Assembly (NCBI GenBank): GCA_013288485.1
Contig: JABDBW010000015.1
Span: forward strand, 1 to 40,125
Source: Bacteroidota bacterium
GTDB taxonomy: Bacteria; Bacteroidota; Bacteroidia; Sphingobacteriales; Sphingobacteriaceae
Direction of reading: 5' to 3'
DNA: 40,125 nucleotides
Shown here piece after piece: positions 17,316 through 26,294 of this stretch. The notes under the pieces are model-generated. The model made no database searches and had not been told where the DNA came from. It was given only the letters and a program-made list of their open reading frames with translations. The position numbers and the translations under genes are program-made. The first letter of the stretch is position 1. Each line of letters opens with the position of its first letter.

Positions 17316-17996
17316 ATGGAACACGTATTGGATAACCCTGCCTGGAACGCGCTGATCTCAGGTAATAAACATCTTTTTAAAGGCAGCGAACAGGTTAAAT
17401 ATTTTAATAGCGAGGTTTCGCCTTTTGTAGCATTTAAAGAAAATACCCCTGAAAACTTTCAGCTGCTTTATGAACTGATACCGCATAATAACCCGGTTAT
17501 TTTTATTTCGCCTTATAAAATGGATATCCCTGAACCGTGGAAAGTATTGCGTTGTGTAGAAGGCATTCAAATGGTTTACAATAATGGAATAAAGGAAACT
17601 TATCCCGGCTCTGAATTAATTCCTTTAGCCGTTGAGCACGTGCCGCAAATGCTGGCCTTAACCAAATTAACCAATCCGGGTCCATTTGCTGAAAAGACCA
17701 TCGATTTTGGGCATTACCGCGGAATTTTTGACGGCGACAGGCTGGTGGCTATGGCAGGGCAGCGTTTGCACATTTTTAAATACGCTGAGATAAGCGCGGT
17801 TTGCACACATCCTGATTATTTTGGCAGGGGATATGCGCGACAGTTATTGCTTTACCAAATGAACCGTATTATAGAAGCTTCAGAGATCCCGTTTCTGCAC
17901 GTGCGGAATGATAATGAACGGGCCATAAAAGTTTACCATAGTTTAGGCTTTGCTACGCGAAGGGAGATATTTTTTTACGTTATGCAAAAAGTATAG
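17316..17996 (+). CDS. GNAT family N-acetyltransferase
   Basis: ATG at 17316 gives 226 residues; an in-frame TTG at 17307 is less likely. The C-terminal half is a GNAT domain close to the FR47 type: AVCTHPDYFGRGYARQLLLYQM holds the acetyl-CoA-binding R/Q-x-x-G-x-G/A loop, followed by FLHVRNDNERAIKVYHSLGF, the usual beta-bulge and helix. The N-terminal half (DNPAWNALISGNKHLF) is typical of Bacteroidota relatives. Substrate unknown. It starts 17 nt after the SGNH gene and is probably co-transcribed. Confidence 0.9.
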   Translation: MEHVLDNPAWNALISGNKHLFKGSEQVKYFNSEVSPFVAFKENTPENFQLLYELIPHNNPVIFISPYKMDIPEPWKVLRCVEGIQMVYNNGIKETYPGSELIPLAVEHVPQMLALTKLTNPGPFAEKTIDFGHYRGIFDGDRLVAMAGQRLHIFKYAEISAVCTHPDYFGRGYARQLLLYQMNRIIEASEIPFLHVRNDNERAIKVYHSLGFATRREIFFYVMQKV

Positions 17997-18026
17997 TTGC
18001 CATAGCATTGATCAACTTTACAAGGG

Positions 18027-18058
18027 TTGCATTTTATACTTCAAAAAAATATTATTTG
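18027..18058 (+). promoter_or_regulatory. Candidate promoter for the S9 peptidase gene
   Basis: TTG (18027-18029), a 20-nt spacer and TATTATTTG (18050-18058) approximate TTTG / TAnnTTTG with one extra base in the -7 box. It would give a leader of about 35-40 nt before the ATG at 18101. Confidence 0.35.
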
Positions 18059-18100
18059 CTGTATATTGGTCGTTTTAAATTAACTGTCTTATTATCCGCT

Positions 18101-20428
18101 ATGAATAAGTTTTTACTTACGGCTATGCCATTGGTATTAGCCCTTACCGCGCATGCCCAGCAGGGTGGCGTTTTAACCGCAAAAGATTATGAGCGTGCCG
18201 AAAACGCGATGGCCGCAGCTGTTAACCCATTAATTGAACGGGGAGGAATAACCCCAACCTGGCTGCCCGACGACAGGTTTTATTACCGTACTTCAGTTGC
18301 CGAAGGCAATCAATTTATTTTATTTGATCCGGCCAAAGGGAGCCGGACCCCGGTTTTTGATCATCAAAAACTGGCTGCTGCTTTATCAGCAGCAACAGGC
18401 AAAACCTATAAATCTGCTGAGTTGCCATTTCAATCTATCAGCTTTTCAGCTAATGGCAAGGGTGTTATCTTCCAGGCAGAGGGCAAGCAATGGAAATTTG
18501 AAAGCAACCGGGTTACGCCCGATACAACAACGGTAAAAACGGCAGCAATAGCCGGTGCCCGTGGCCGCCGCGGCGGTTTCAGGGCAGGCGGTAATGAAGT
18601 TACCTCGCCCGATGGGAAGAAGGCAGCCTTCATAAAAGATTATAATTTATGGGTGCGTGACATAAAAAGTGATAAGCAAACCCAATTAACTACGGATGGC
18701 GTAAAGGATGACGGTTACGCTACCGATAATGCCGGGTGGGCGCAAAGCGACAGGGCGATACTGGTATGGTCGCCCGATTCAAAGAAGATCGCTACATTTC
18801 AGCAGGATGAACGTAAGGTAAATAATATGTACCTGGTGGCCACCAAAGTGGGCGCACCAACATTAAAGGAATGGAAATACCCTTTACCCGGCGATAAAGA
18901 AATACCCATGCTTACAAGGGTTATTATTACGGTGGATAATCCGAAAGTAGTTAAACTGCAGATCCCGGCTGATCCGCACCGGTCAACCCTGAGCGATGAT
19001 ATTAAAGGCGGGGCCGGGTGGGCCGACGTATATTGGAGCGATGATGCTTCAAAGCTGGTTTTTGTATCAACTAACCGCGATCATAAACAGGCAAAAGTAC
19101 GCATGGCTGATGCCGAAACAGGCTCTGTACGCGAAATTTTTGAAGAAACATCCCCCACTCAATTCGAATCGGGATGGGATGCCATCAACTGGCGCTATTT
19201 GAGCAAAACTAATGAGATACTCTGGTTTTCTGAACGGGATAACTGGGGACATCTCTATTTGTACGATGCCTCGACGGGAAAATTAAAAAATCAAGTCACC
19301 AAAGGCGATTGGGTAGTAACAAATGTTGATAAGGTTGATGAAAAAAACCGCATCATCTATTTCACAGCAGATGGTATGGATGCCGAGAACCCTTATTTTA
19401 CCCGGCTTTGCAAAATTGGCTTTGATGGTAAAGGTTTCACCGACCTTACGCCCGGGCCGGGAAACCACCAGGCTTCATTTTCACCGTCAGGGGGCTACAT
19501 TATCGACACCTACTCCAAGCCTGATGTTCCGCCGGCAACGGTTTTGCGCAATATGCAGGGAAAAGTAATAATAGAACTGGAAAAAACGGATGTTTCTAAA
19601 TTAGCAGCTACGGGCTGGAAACCGGTAATTCCTTTTTCGGTTAAGGCGCATGACGGTAAAACGGATATATATGGGTTGATGTGGGTACCAACAACACTCG
19701 ACCCGAACAAAAAATACCCTGTTATTGATTATATCTATCCGGGTCCACAGGGTGGAAGCGTGGGCAGCTGGAGCTTTGCTGCTACCAGGGGCGATAATAA
19801 TGCGCTGGCCGAATTAGGGTTTATTGTAGTTGAAATTGAAGGCACCAGCAACCCGCTTCGCTCTAAAAGCTTTCACGATATGAGCTATGGTAATATGGCC
19901 GATAATACGCTGTCTGACCAGGTAACAGGCATTAAACAACTGGCCGAAAAATATCCTTATATGGATATTAACCGTGTAGGTATATGGGGGCATTCGGGCG
20001 GTGGTTTTGCAACCGCGGGTGCTATGTTTCGTTACCCTGATTTTTTCAAGGTGGGTATTGCTGAATCGGGCAATCATGATAACCGCAATTATGAAGATAA
20101 TTGGGGCGAACGCTATGACGGCTTAGCCGAAAACTCAAATTACGACGTGCAGGCAAACCAAAACCTGGCCAAAAACCTGAAAGGAAAGTTAATGCTGGCC
20201 CACGGTTTAATGGATAATAATGTACCCCCGCAAAACACCTTACTGGTTGTTGAAGCATTAGAAAAGGCTAACAAAAATTACGACCTGGTTATATTCCCTA
20301 ACAGCCCGCATGGTTATGGGCAATATTCAACCTATATGATGCGCCGCAGGTGGGATTATTTTGTGAAGAATTTATTGGGCGCAGAACCGCCCTATGAATA
20401 TAAGTTTAAAGCGATGGGCGGGTTTTAA
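18101..20428 (+). CDS. S9 family peptidase, dipeptidyl-peptidase IV type
   Basis: ATG at 18101 starts a signal peptide (MNKFLLTAMPLVLALTAHA-QQ), so the TTG at 18008 is rejected. The 775-residue protein has a DPP-IV-type beta-propeller (residues about 100-480; WSPDSKKIATFQQDERKV, WADVYWSDDASKLVFVSTNRD) and an alpha/beta-hydrolase domain. Catalytic residues are Ser632 in GHSGGGF, Asp705 in GLMDNNVPP and His737 in SPHGYGQ. Such exported enzymes cut dipeptides or short peptides after Pro or Ala in the periplasm. A Gly/Arg-rich insert (GARGRRGGFRAGG, about residues 148-160) breaks the propeller. A clear terminator follows. Confidence 0.93.
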   Translation: MNKFLLTAMPLVLALTAHAQQGGVLTAKDYERAENAMAAAVNPLIERGGITPTWLPDDRFYYRTSVAEGNQFILFDPAKGSRTPVFDHQKLAAALSAATGKTYKSAELPFQSISFSANGKGVIFQAEGKQWKFESNRVTPDTTTVKTAAIAGARGRRGGFRAGGNEVTSPDGKKAAFIKDYNLWVRDIKSDKQTQLTTDGVKDDGYATDNAGWAQSDRAILVWSPDSKKIATFQQDERKVNNMYLVATKVGAPTLKEWKYPLPGDKEIPMLTRVIITVDNPKVVKLQIPADPHRSTLSDDIKGGAGWADVYWSDDASKLVFVSTNRDHKQAKVRMADAETGSVREIFEETSPTQFESGWDAINWRYLSKTNEILWFSERDNWGHLYLYDASTGKLKNQVTKGDWVVTNVDKVDEKNRIIYFTADGMDAENPYFTRLCKIGFDGKGFTDLTPGPGNHQASFSPSGGYIIDTYSKPDVPPATVLRNMQGKVIIELEKTDVSKLAATGWKPVIPFSVKAHDGKTDIYGLMWVPTTLDPNKKYPVIDYIYPGPQGGSVGSWSFAATRGDNNALAELGFIVVEIEGTSNPLRSKSFHDMSYGNMADNTLSDQVTGIKQLAEKYPYMDINRVGIWGHSGGGFATAGAMFRYPDFFKVGIAESGNHDNRNYEDNWGERYDGLAENSNYDVQANQNLAKNLKGKLMLAHGLMDNNVPPQNTLLVVEALEKANKNYDLVIFPNSPHGYGQYSTYMMRRRWDYFVKNLLGAEPPYEYKFKAMGGF

Positions 20429-20448
20429 AGAAATATAAAAATTGAAGT

Positions 20449-20483
20449 AAAAAGCCATTTGCGTAATAGCAGGTGGCTTTTTT
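20449..20483 (+). terminator. Rho-independent terminator after the S9 peptidase
   Basis: AAAAAGCCA (20449-20457) pairs with TGGCTTTTTT (20474-20483). The stem can extend inward (CCATTTGC with GCAGGTGG, one mismatch) and ends in a T6 tract. Confidence 0.8.
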
Positions 20484-20564
20484 GTAACCAATTGACTGGT
20501 GAACCCAGGCAACTATCTGCAAATATTTACCGTAATTTGTTTTTAACCTGAAACCCGCAATTAA

Positions 20565-21194
20565 ATGAAGAAAAAAGTATTGCTGATGCTAATTAGTTTG
20601 AATGCTTTTTTTACCATAAATGCGGCAATAGCACAAGACACTTTATTTAACGGGCGAAAAAATAAAATAGGATTTATAGCCGGTAATGGTATACAGTATA
20701 TAGGGCAGTTATTAAGTAACGATAACCATAACATCGCATTAAATACCGACTATTACTACCAGGTCACTTTTTATCAGTTGCAATATTACCATGCTATTTC
20801 ACGGAAAAAGAATTTTGGAATAGATATCCTGGTACAACCTCAATACAATACCACAAAGTTCAGGATATATCCCCCCTCAATTGATTTTGTTGAAGGCTAT
20901 GAAGCAGGGGTAAACTTTGGCTTTTTATTTAGAAAAAACGTTTCAAACAACCTGTTAAGCTTTTACCTTTTAATAAGTTCGGGGCCGCATTATGTTTCGG
21001 GCGTACCGCACCGGCAATCAGCGGGGTTTGTATTTTCAAATAATTTAGATGCTGGTTTAAATTTAAGGTTATATAAAAAATGGTATCTTGACGTCAGGCC
21101 CGGCATAAGGCATATGAGTAATGCCGGGTTACGTATACCTAATGCGGGGGTGAATAATATGGTGTTGAATGAAGGATTTCTGTTCCTTTTATAA
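20565..21194 (+). CDS. PagL-like lipid A 3-O-deacylase (acyloxyacyl hydrolase)
   Basis: This 209-residue protein has a signal peptide (cut near AIA-QD) and alternating beta-strand segments of a small outer-membrane barrel. Near the C terminus it has GIRHMSNAGLRIPNAGVNN, the PagL catalytic signature with His183 and Ser185 (the H-x-S-N motif) and the following conserved Asn. PagL removes the 3-O acyl chain of lipid A in the outer membrane, which changes its endotoxin properties. The protein ends in FLFLL, a typical barrel C terminus. It is 23 nt upstream of the dehydrogenase gene. Identity of the lipid substrate is by analogy. Confidence 0.82.
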   Translation: MKKKVLLMLISLNAFFTINAAIAQDTLFNGRKNKIGFIAGNGIQYIGQLLSNDNHNIALNTDYYYQVTFYQLQYYHAISRKKNFGIDILVQPQYNTTKFRIYPPSIDFVEGYEAGVNFGFLFRKNVSNNLLSFYLLISSGPHYVSGVPHRQSAGFVFSNNLDAGLNLRLYKKWYLDVRPGIRHMSNAGLRIPNAGVNNMVLNEGFLFLL

Positions 21195-21216
21195 TCAACG
21201 TAAAACGTTTAAGACT

Positions 21217-22134
21217 ATGCTGCAACAAAATATTAAACATATCGGCGTTATTGGTACCGGCGTGATCGGAACCAGCTGGGCCACCTATTTTTTGAGTAAA
21301 GGTTTTGAAGTTACCGCCAGCGATCCTGCTCCCGGCGCGGAAAAAAGCCTCAGGGCAGCTATTGCCGCGAATGACCCAACGTTACCACTAAATTTATTAC
21401 ATTTTGAAAGCGATCCTGAAAAAGCAGTTCGCGATGTGCAGTTTGTACAAGAGAATGGCCCCGAAAGATTGGCCTTTAAACAGGAACTTTTTAAAAGATT
21501 GGACGCCTGTACAGACCCTTCAGTATTACTGATTAGCAGTTCAAGTGGTATCACCCCGTCCGAATTTCAATCGCACGCGAAATATCCGGCACGAATACTG
21601 TTGGGCCATCCTTTTAACCCGCCGCATCTTATCCCGCTGGTAGAGGTTTGCGGCGGAAAGGCAACATCCGAAGAGGCTATTCAGCAAACCCTTGCGTTTT
21701 ATACAGCTATTGGAAAAAAGCCCATCAGGTTAAATAAAGAAATGAAAGGGCATGTAGCCAACCGTTTGCAGGCGGCGCTTTGGCAGGAAGCATTTTACCT
21801 GGTGCAGCAAGGTGTGGCATCCCCGGAAGATGTTGACCTGGCCATTTCACAGGGTCCCGGGTTACGGTGGGCACTGCTGGGGCCATTTCTTAATCTTTAT
21901 CTTTCAGGTGGGCCGGGTGGGATAAAGCATTTTTTAGAACATGTGGGCCCGTCCATACAAACCTGGCTGAACGACCTGGGGAAAATTGAAATTAATGATG
22001 AGCTGATAGTTCTTTTATCAAAAAACATTGACGGAATGCTGGAAGGAAAAGATATCAGCAAAATTGCGGAGGATAGAAACCGGGTACTGCTTGCGCTGAT
22101 GAATATGAAAGATAAGGCTGAAAATTTGCCCTAA
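21217..22134 (+). CDS. 3-hydroxyacyl-CoA dehydrogenase / L-carnitine dehydrogenase-like oxidoreductase
   Basis: ATG at 21217 gives 305 residues starting right before the Rossmann fold (GVIGTGVIGTSWATYF, residues 10-25). The in-frame ORF from 21169 would overlap the PagL gene and is rejected. HPFNPPHLIPLVEVCGG carries the catalytic His of the 3-hydroxyacyl-CoA dehydrogenase family. The short length, with one C-terminal domain (GHVANRLQAALWQEA, then GPGLRWALLGPF), is closest to L-carnitine dehydrogenase and lambda-crystallin-type enzymes, which oxidise a 3-hydroxy acid with NAD+. The true substrate is uncertain. Confidence 0.86.
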   Translation: MLQQNIKHIGVIGTGVIGTSWATYFLSKGFEVTASDPAPGAEKSLRAAIAANDPTLPLNLLHFESDPEKAVRDVQFVQENGPERLAFKQELFKRLDACTDPSVLLISSSSGITPSEFQSHAKYPARILLGHPFNPPHLIPLVEVCGGKATSEEAIQQTLAFYTAIGKKPIRLNKEMKGHVANRLQAALWQEAFYLVQQGVASPEDVDLAISQGPGLRWALLGPFLNLYLSGGPGGIKHFLEHVGPSIQTWLNDLGKIEINDELIVLLSKNIDGMLEGKDISKIAEDRNRVLLALMNMKDKAENLP

Positions 22135-22151
22135 ATAAGTCACATACCTGC

Positions 22152-23708
22152 TTAAAACGGCTGCTCATCATCTATATCATCCATACGCGATGGCCGGATA
22201 ATAAAATTGCTTGGTTTATCAAAATCTTGCGATGGGTTGAGTCCCGCGAAGGGGCTTGGTGTTGCCGGGAAGGCGCTACCCTGGTCAAGATCGGTGAACT
22301 TAACATATTTGCCCACAAATTTAAGCCTTACTCTGCCTGTTTCGCCATTACGGTGCTTGGCAATAATAATTTCGCCAATGCCTTGTGTTGGGTTATTATC
22401 TTCATCAACATCCAAACCATAATATTCGGGGCGATAAAGGAACAGCACCATATCGGCATCTTGTTCAATTGAACCCGATTCACGCAAGTCAGACAGCATT
22501 GGCCTTTTTGAAGCGCCGGGGCGGTTTTCAACCGCACGGCTTAACTGCGACAAAGCAATTACCGGCACATTTAACTCTTTGGCAACAGATTTTAACGCCC
22601 TTGAAATACTGCCTATTTCCTGCTCACGGTTGCCGCCGCCTTTGCCATCGGTTTTGCCCTGCATCAGTTGCAGGTAATCAACTATGATGAGTTGAATGTC
22701 GTGCTGCGATTTTAAACGGCGGCATTTTGCACGAAATTCGAATACGCTTAGCGCGGGGGTATCATCAATAATCAGCGGGGCCTGTTCAAGCCTGCCTATT
22801 TTTGAGTGGATTTGCTGCCATTCCCATTCCTCTAAAGTGCCTTTACGTATTTTTTCCTGTTCAATTTCTGTTTCGCCGGATATTAAGCGGTTAACCAATT
22901 GTACAGATGACATTTCGAGCGAGAATACTACTACAGGCTTATTAAAATCAACGGCCGCATTGCGCGCGCAGCTTAATACAAAAGCTGTTTTACCCATTGC
23001 CGGGCGGGCCGCGATGATAACCAGGTCTGATCTTTGCCAGCCGGAAGTCATGCGGTCCAAATCGGTAAATCCTGAAGCAACCCCGGTAAGGCCGTCTTTT
23101 TTATCTTTCAGGGCCTCAATTTCTTTTAAGGTTTCATGCAGCAGGTCGTCCATCCTGCGCGAATCGCGGCGCAGGTTGTTTTGCGCTATTTCGAACAGGT
23201 TCTTTTCTGCTTTATCCAACAGGTCGAGTACATCTGTAGTATCCTCATAGGCGCTGTTGATCACTTCAGTTGAGATACGGATCAGCTCGCGCTGTATGAA
23301 TTTTTGAATAATTATACGCGAGTGAAACTCAATATTGGCTGCCGAAGCAACCCGGTTGGTTAACTCGGTTATATAATAAGCGCCGCCTATCATTTCCAGT
23401 TCGCCTTGCAAGCGCAGCTGTGCGGTAACAGTCAATATATCAACCGGCGATGTTTTTTCAAACAGCACCTGTATGGCACGAAATATTTTTTGATGATTAT
23501 CCCGGTAAAAAACCTCGGGCTTTAAAATATCGATAACCGAAGAAAGGGCATCCTTCTCCAGCATTAGCGCACCCAGTACAGCTTCCTCCAGGTCAGTTGC
23601 CTGCGGGGGAAGTTTACCTAACCCGCTATAAGGTGTAGGGTTGGTTATACGACTGCGTTTTTCGTTTGTGTTAGGCTTATCCGGTTGGTTATCGTTATCA
23701 AAAATCAT
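22152..23708 (-). CDS. dnaB: Replicative DNA helicase DnaB
   Basis: This 518-residue protein has the full DnaB layout: N-terminal domain (LPPQATDLEEAVLGALMLEKDALSSV), linker, and RecA-like helicase domain with Walker A ARPAMGKTAF, Walker B LIIVDYLQLM, and SQLSRAVENRP / LSDLRESGSIEQDADMVLFLYR. It unwinds the parental duplex at the fork on the lagging-strand template. The disordered tail ends in DDEQPF. No intein interrupts the Walker A loop. TATTTTTG (23714-23721, minus strand) ends 5 nt before the ATG. Confidence 0.97.
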   Translation of the reverse strand: MIFDNDNQPDKPNTNEKRSRITNPTPYSGLGKLPPQATDLEEAVLGALMLEKDALSSVIDILKPEVFYRDNHQKIFRAIQVLFEKTSPVDILTVTAQLRLQGELEMIGGAYYITELTNRVASAANIEFHSRIIIQKFIQRELIRISTEVINSAYEDTTDVLDLLDKAEKNLFEIAQNNLRRDSRRMDDLLHETLKEIEALKDKKDGLTGVASGFTDLDRMTSGWQRSDLVIIAARPAMGKTAFVLSCARNAAVDFNKPVVVFSLEMSSVQLVNRLISGETEIEQEKIRKGTLEEWEWQQIHSKIGRLEQAPLIIDDTPALSVFEFRAKCRRLKSQHDIQLIIVDYLQLMQGKTDGKGGGNREQEIGSISRALKSVAKELNVPVIALSQLSRAVENRPGASKRPMLSDLRESGSIEQDADMVLFLYRPEYYGLDVDEDNNPTQGIGEIIIAKHRNGETGRVRLKFVGKYVKFTDLDQGSAFPATPSPFAGLNPSQDFDKPSNFIIRPSRMDDIDDEQPF

Positions 23709-23989
23709 ACATCCAAAAATATACTAAAAAACGACGAATTCACTCAGCCTTGATATCTTTTTTTTACAAAGTCGGAAACCGTCAAAACGATTAGATTTTG
23801 GCACATTGTTGTTAACATCACTTTGTTGAAAAATATAAATTTCAGCTATGAAAACAGTGTGAATAAACCCTTGTTAATAAATAGATTTTGCTTATTAAAT
23901 TGAAAATTTATAACTGAAAACAGCATTTTCGTACGCCGATATAAAGTTAATTAATATGGCTATTTTTACACCCTTAATTTAAATTATAA
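23709..23989. other. dnaB-rlmB divergent intergenic region
   Basis: AT-rich 281-bp gap. It holds the -7 box next to the dnaB start, two copies of TGAAAACAG (23849 and 23915), two copies of TAGATTTTG (near 23791 and 23882) and one DnaA-box-like TGTGAATAA (23858-23866). No RNA gene was recognised. Confidence 0.5.
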
Positions 23990-24748
23990 ATGTATAATAA
24001 CAATAGGGAAAGCCGCGAAAGTAACCAGGTAGTTTTTGGTATTCGCGCGGTTATAGAAGCTATTCGTTCGGGCAAAGAAATTGAATCATTATATATTCAA
24101 CGAGGCATTGGCGGCGGCTTGCTTACCGAGCTTAAAGAATTATTGAACGAATACCAAATCACAGCGCAGCAGGTACCTGTAGAGAAACTTAACCGCATTA
24201 CCCAAAAAAATCACCAGGGGGTTATCGCGTTCATTTCGCCTATTACTTATCAGAAGATCGAAGATATTATTCCTCAAATATTTGAAAAAGGCGAAGTTCC
24301 GTTGATATTGGTATTGGATTCTATTACTGATGTACGCAATATGGGCGCCATTGCCCGCACAGCCGAATGCAGTGGTGTACATGCCATTGTGGTACCTGCT
24401 AAAGGCTCGGCCCAGATCAACCCCGATGCTATAAAAACATCTGCAGGGGCGTTGTATAACATACCTGTTTGCCGGCATGACAATTTTATGCAAACCATTA
24501 AGTTTTTGCAAGAATCGGGCCTGCAACTGGTTTGTTGTACCGAAAAAACAAAAGAATATATTTACAAACCCGATTATACTGCCCCGACTGCCATTATTAT
24601 GGGGTCGGAAGAAGATGGTGTGCGCAGCGAGATCATCCGCATAGCAGATCATTTGGCCAAAATACCAATGTATGGGGAGATCGCATCGTTGAATGTATCG
24701 GTGGCAACAGGGGTTATTTTGTATGAGGCTATTAGGCAAAGATTATAG
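23990..24748 (+). CDS. rlmB: 23S rRNA (guanosine-2'-O-)-methyltransferase RlmB, TrmH family
   Basis: This 252-residue protein has the N-terminal substrate-binding domain (VFGIRAVIEAIRSGKEIESLYIQ) and a SPOUT domain with the three TrmH motifs: NMGAIARTAECSGVHAIVVP, IIMGSEEDGV and IPMYGEIASLNVSVATGVILYE. RlmB methylates the ribose of G2251 (E. coli numbering) in the 23S P-loop using SAM. The name follows whole-length similarity; another TrmH-family target remains possible. It is followed after 10 nt by the CPBP gene. Confidence 0.92.
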   Translation: MYNNNRESRESNQVVFGIRAVIEAIRSGKEIESLYIQRGIGGGLLTELKELLNEYQITAQQVPVEKLNRITQKNHQGVIAFISPITYQKIEDIIPQIFEKGEVPLILVLDSITDVRNMGAIARTAECSGVHAIVVPAKGSAQINPDAIKTSAGALYNIPVCRHDNFMQTIKFLQESGLQLVCCTEKTKEYIYKPDYTAPTAIIMGSEEDGVRSEIIRIADHLAKIPMYGEIASLNVSVATGVILYEAIRQRL

Positions 24749-24758
24749 TTAGAATTAA

Positions 24759-25412
24759 ATGAAGTTCACTCGCCAAAATATTCAAATAAATGTAGGAGTC
24801 ATATTTGTATTACTATCTTTCCCAATATTTAGTATAATTCTAAAATCTGCACATGTTGACGATTTATCCCGCCTTCTCTATACCCGAATATTTTTCTGGG
24901 GTGAATTGGCTACGTTATATTTATATGCTCTTTTTATTGAAAAGAAAAGTTTCCTAATTTGGGAACAACGTTCATACGATGCTGGTTTTTTTTTGATTTC
25001 TGTGCTCACGCTATATTTTCTAACCTATGCAGTTGATGTTTTTTCTTTAATTTATCTAAATATTTCTCATGAAAATACAACTAAGATTACTCATTTCGCT
25101 GAAGTACTTAATAGGAATAAGTGGTTGGTTGTTTTTACGATACTTACAGCTGGTTTTACCGAAGAGTTGGTTATCAGAGGGTATTTAATGCCAAGGCTTA
25201 CTTTATTATTTGAAAATAACTATTTGCCTGTAATAGTTTCTGCATTGATATTTTCATTTTTGCATCTCGGTTATCATAGTTTTTTTTATTTGATTCTTAC
25301 CTTTTTTAGCGGGTTAATTTGGGGAGCGTTCTATCAAAAATATAGAAATATACATATTTTGATATGCTTTCATATTTTATATGATACTATAGCAATATAT
25401 AGCCACCATTAA
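24759..25412 (+). CDS. CPBP family intramembrane metalloprotease
   Basis: This 217-residue protein has about six to eight membrane spans with the CPBP (CAAX protease/bacteriocin-processing, ABI) motifs: motif 1 TEELVIRGYLMPRL (EExxxR), motif 2 FSFLHLGYHSFFY (FxxxH type) and motif 3 CFHILYD (HxxxB). Relatives cut membrane-bound substrates or confer self-immunity to bacteriocins. The actual role is unknown. The gene is noticeably more AT-rich than rlmB and the downstream genes, which may reflect transfer or just hydrophobic codons. Confidence 0.88.
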   Translation: MKFTRQNIQINVGVIFVLLSFPIFSIILKSAHVDDLSRLLYTRIFFWGELATLYLYALFIEKKSFLIWEQRSYDAGFFLISVLTLYFLTYAVDVFSLIYLNISHENTTKITHFAEVLNRNKWLVVFTILTAGFTEELVIRGYLMPRLTLLFENNYLPVIVSALIFSFLHLGYHSFFYLILTFFSGLIWGAFYQKYRNIHILICFHILYDTIAIYSHH

Positions 25413-25488
25413 AAGTATTATCGCCATTTTCAGATATCATGCCCGCCAGCATAAATTTAATTTGGTTAGATATTTTAATAATAACATC

Positions 25489-25674
25489 ATGAAAATACTT
25501 GTTCAAGTTATACGGGGTATATTAATTGGACTGTTGGGTTTAAACTTGTTTATATGGCTTATGGCCTATATGCGCAGCCATAACTTACCCGCCGACACGA
25601 ACCTGGGTTTTGGAGTAACCAGCATTATCCTGCTTTTTTTGATCATCGTGATGAACAATTTGCGGAAAAAATAA
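25489..25674 (+). CDS. Small two-helix membrane protein
   Basis: ATG at 25489 gives 61 residues; a 9-residue longer start at 25462 would add charged residues before the first helix. Helices run at about residues 3-25 (VIRGILIGLLGLNLFIWLMA) and 40-55 (GVTSIILLFLIIVM), ending in RKK. Family not recognised. It sits between the CPBP protease and a GC-rich hairpin, convergent with DUF1761. Confidence 0.6.
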   Translation: MKILVQVIRGILIGLLGLNLFIWLMAYMRSHNLPADTNLGFGVTSIILLFLIIVMNNLRKK

Positions 25675-25694
25675 AAAGCGAATACGCAATTCAA

Positions 25695-25724
25695 AAGCTC
25701 CCCCTTTAGGGGGCTGGGGAGCTT
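25695..25724. repeat. GC-rich hairpin of the CTCCCCCTTTAGGGGG type
   Basis: AAGCTCCCC (25695-25703) pairs with GGGGAGCTT (25716-25724), and CCCCCTTTAGGGGG inside gives an alternative stem. It overlaps the DUF1761 stop codon between convergent genes. Related copies are at 26140-26168 and 26265-26294. Confidence 0.75.
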
Positions 25725-26130
25725 ACCTCCAGGCCCCCAATATAGCACCCATCAGCGTAAGCGAAACCACACTGTAACCACCATTAACAAAAATATAGCG
25801 CCAGTTTTTTAACTCGAACAAGCTATGGGTAGCAATGGCCGCAAACGTCCATATCCCGGCCAAAAAACCTGCTTCGGCCCCCCATGAAGCTGTTGTGGCA
25901 GGGGTAGCCAGGAAAGCAGCTAAATTAGCCGAACTAATAAGCGCAAACAAGGCGGTAAAACCAAATATTTTGGCGTTGTTGGCATTGGCTTTAATGTGTT
26001 CTTTGGTCAGGTTGCTGTCTGTAAGCCAGGCTTTGCCAAACATAACAGGTGAATACCATAAGCCACCAACCATAAAGGCCGATAAGGCAGCAACAACAAC
26101 CGCCGGCCAGTTAATTAATGAAGGGTTCAT
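25723..26130 (-). CDS. DUF1761 family membrane protein
   Basis: This 135-residue protein has four hydrophobic segments and the DUF1761 features INWPAVVVAALSAFMVGGLWYSPVMFGKAW near the N terminus and LKNWRYIFVNGGYSVVSLTLMGAILGAW at the end. Function unknown. The gene is enclosed by GC-rich repeat copies at both ends. Confidence 0.85.
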   Translation of the reverse strand: MNPSLINWPAVVVAALSAFMVGGLWYSPVMFGKAWLTDSNLTKEHIKANANNAKIFGFTALFALISSANLAAFLATPATTASWGAEAGFLAGIWTFAAIATHSLFELKNWRYIFVNGGYSVVSLTLMGAILGAWR

Positions 26131-26139
26131 AATTGTAAG

Positions 26140-26294
26140 GTTAGCCCCCTAACCCCCTGGAGGGGAACAAGAGGTGGTTAAATATTAAGTTAGTTGATAT
26201 TAAAGTTAGAAAAGAAATTAAATATTTATAACTTCTTGAACAATAAATTCTAACCCGGATATTACTCCCCCTTCAGGGGGCCGGGGGGTTAAAT
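26140..26294. repeat. Inverted pair of GC-rich repeats around an AT-rich core
   Basis: The left copy (26140-26168, GTTAGCCCCCTAACCCCC...) and right copy (26265-26294, CTCCCCCTTCAGGGGGCC...) are of the same family in opposite orientation, with about 96 bp of AT-rich DNA between them. The right copy overlaps the stop codon of the guanylyltransferase gene. This looks like a small non-autonomous palindromic element. No coding potential. Confidence 0.65.

Noticed and set aside
22152..23708. Intein in dnaB
   Set aside because: The helicase motifs are contiguous and the length is normal for the family.
23709..23989. Possible replication origin beside dnaB
   Set aside because: Only one DnaA-box-like TGTGAATAA was found in this AT-rich gap; no cluster of boxes and no dnaA or dnaN nearby.
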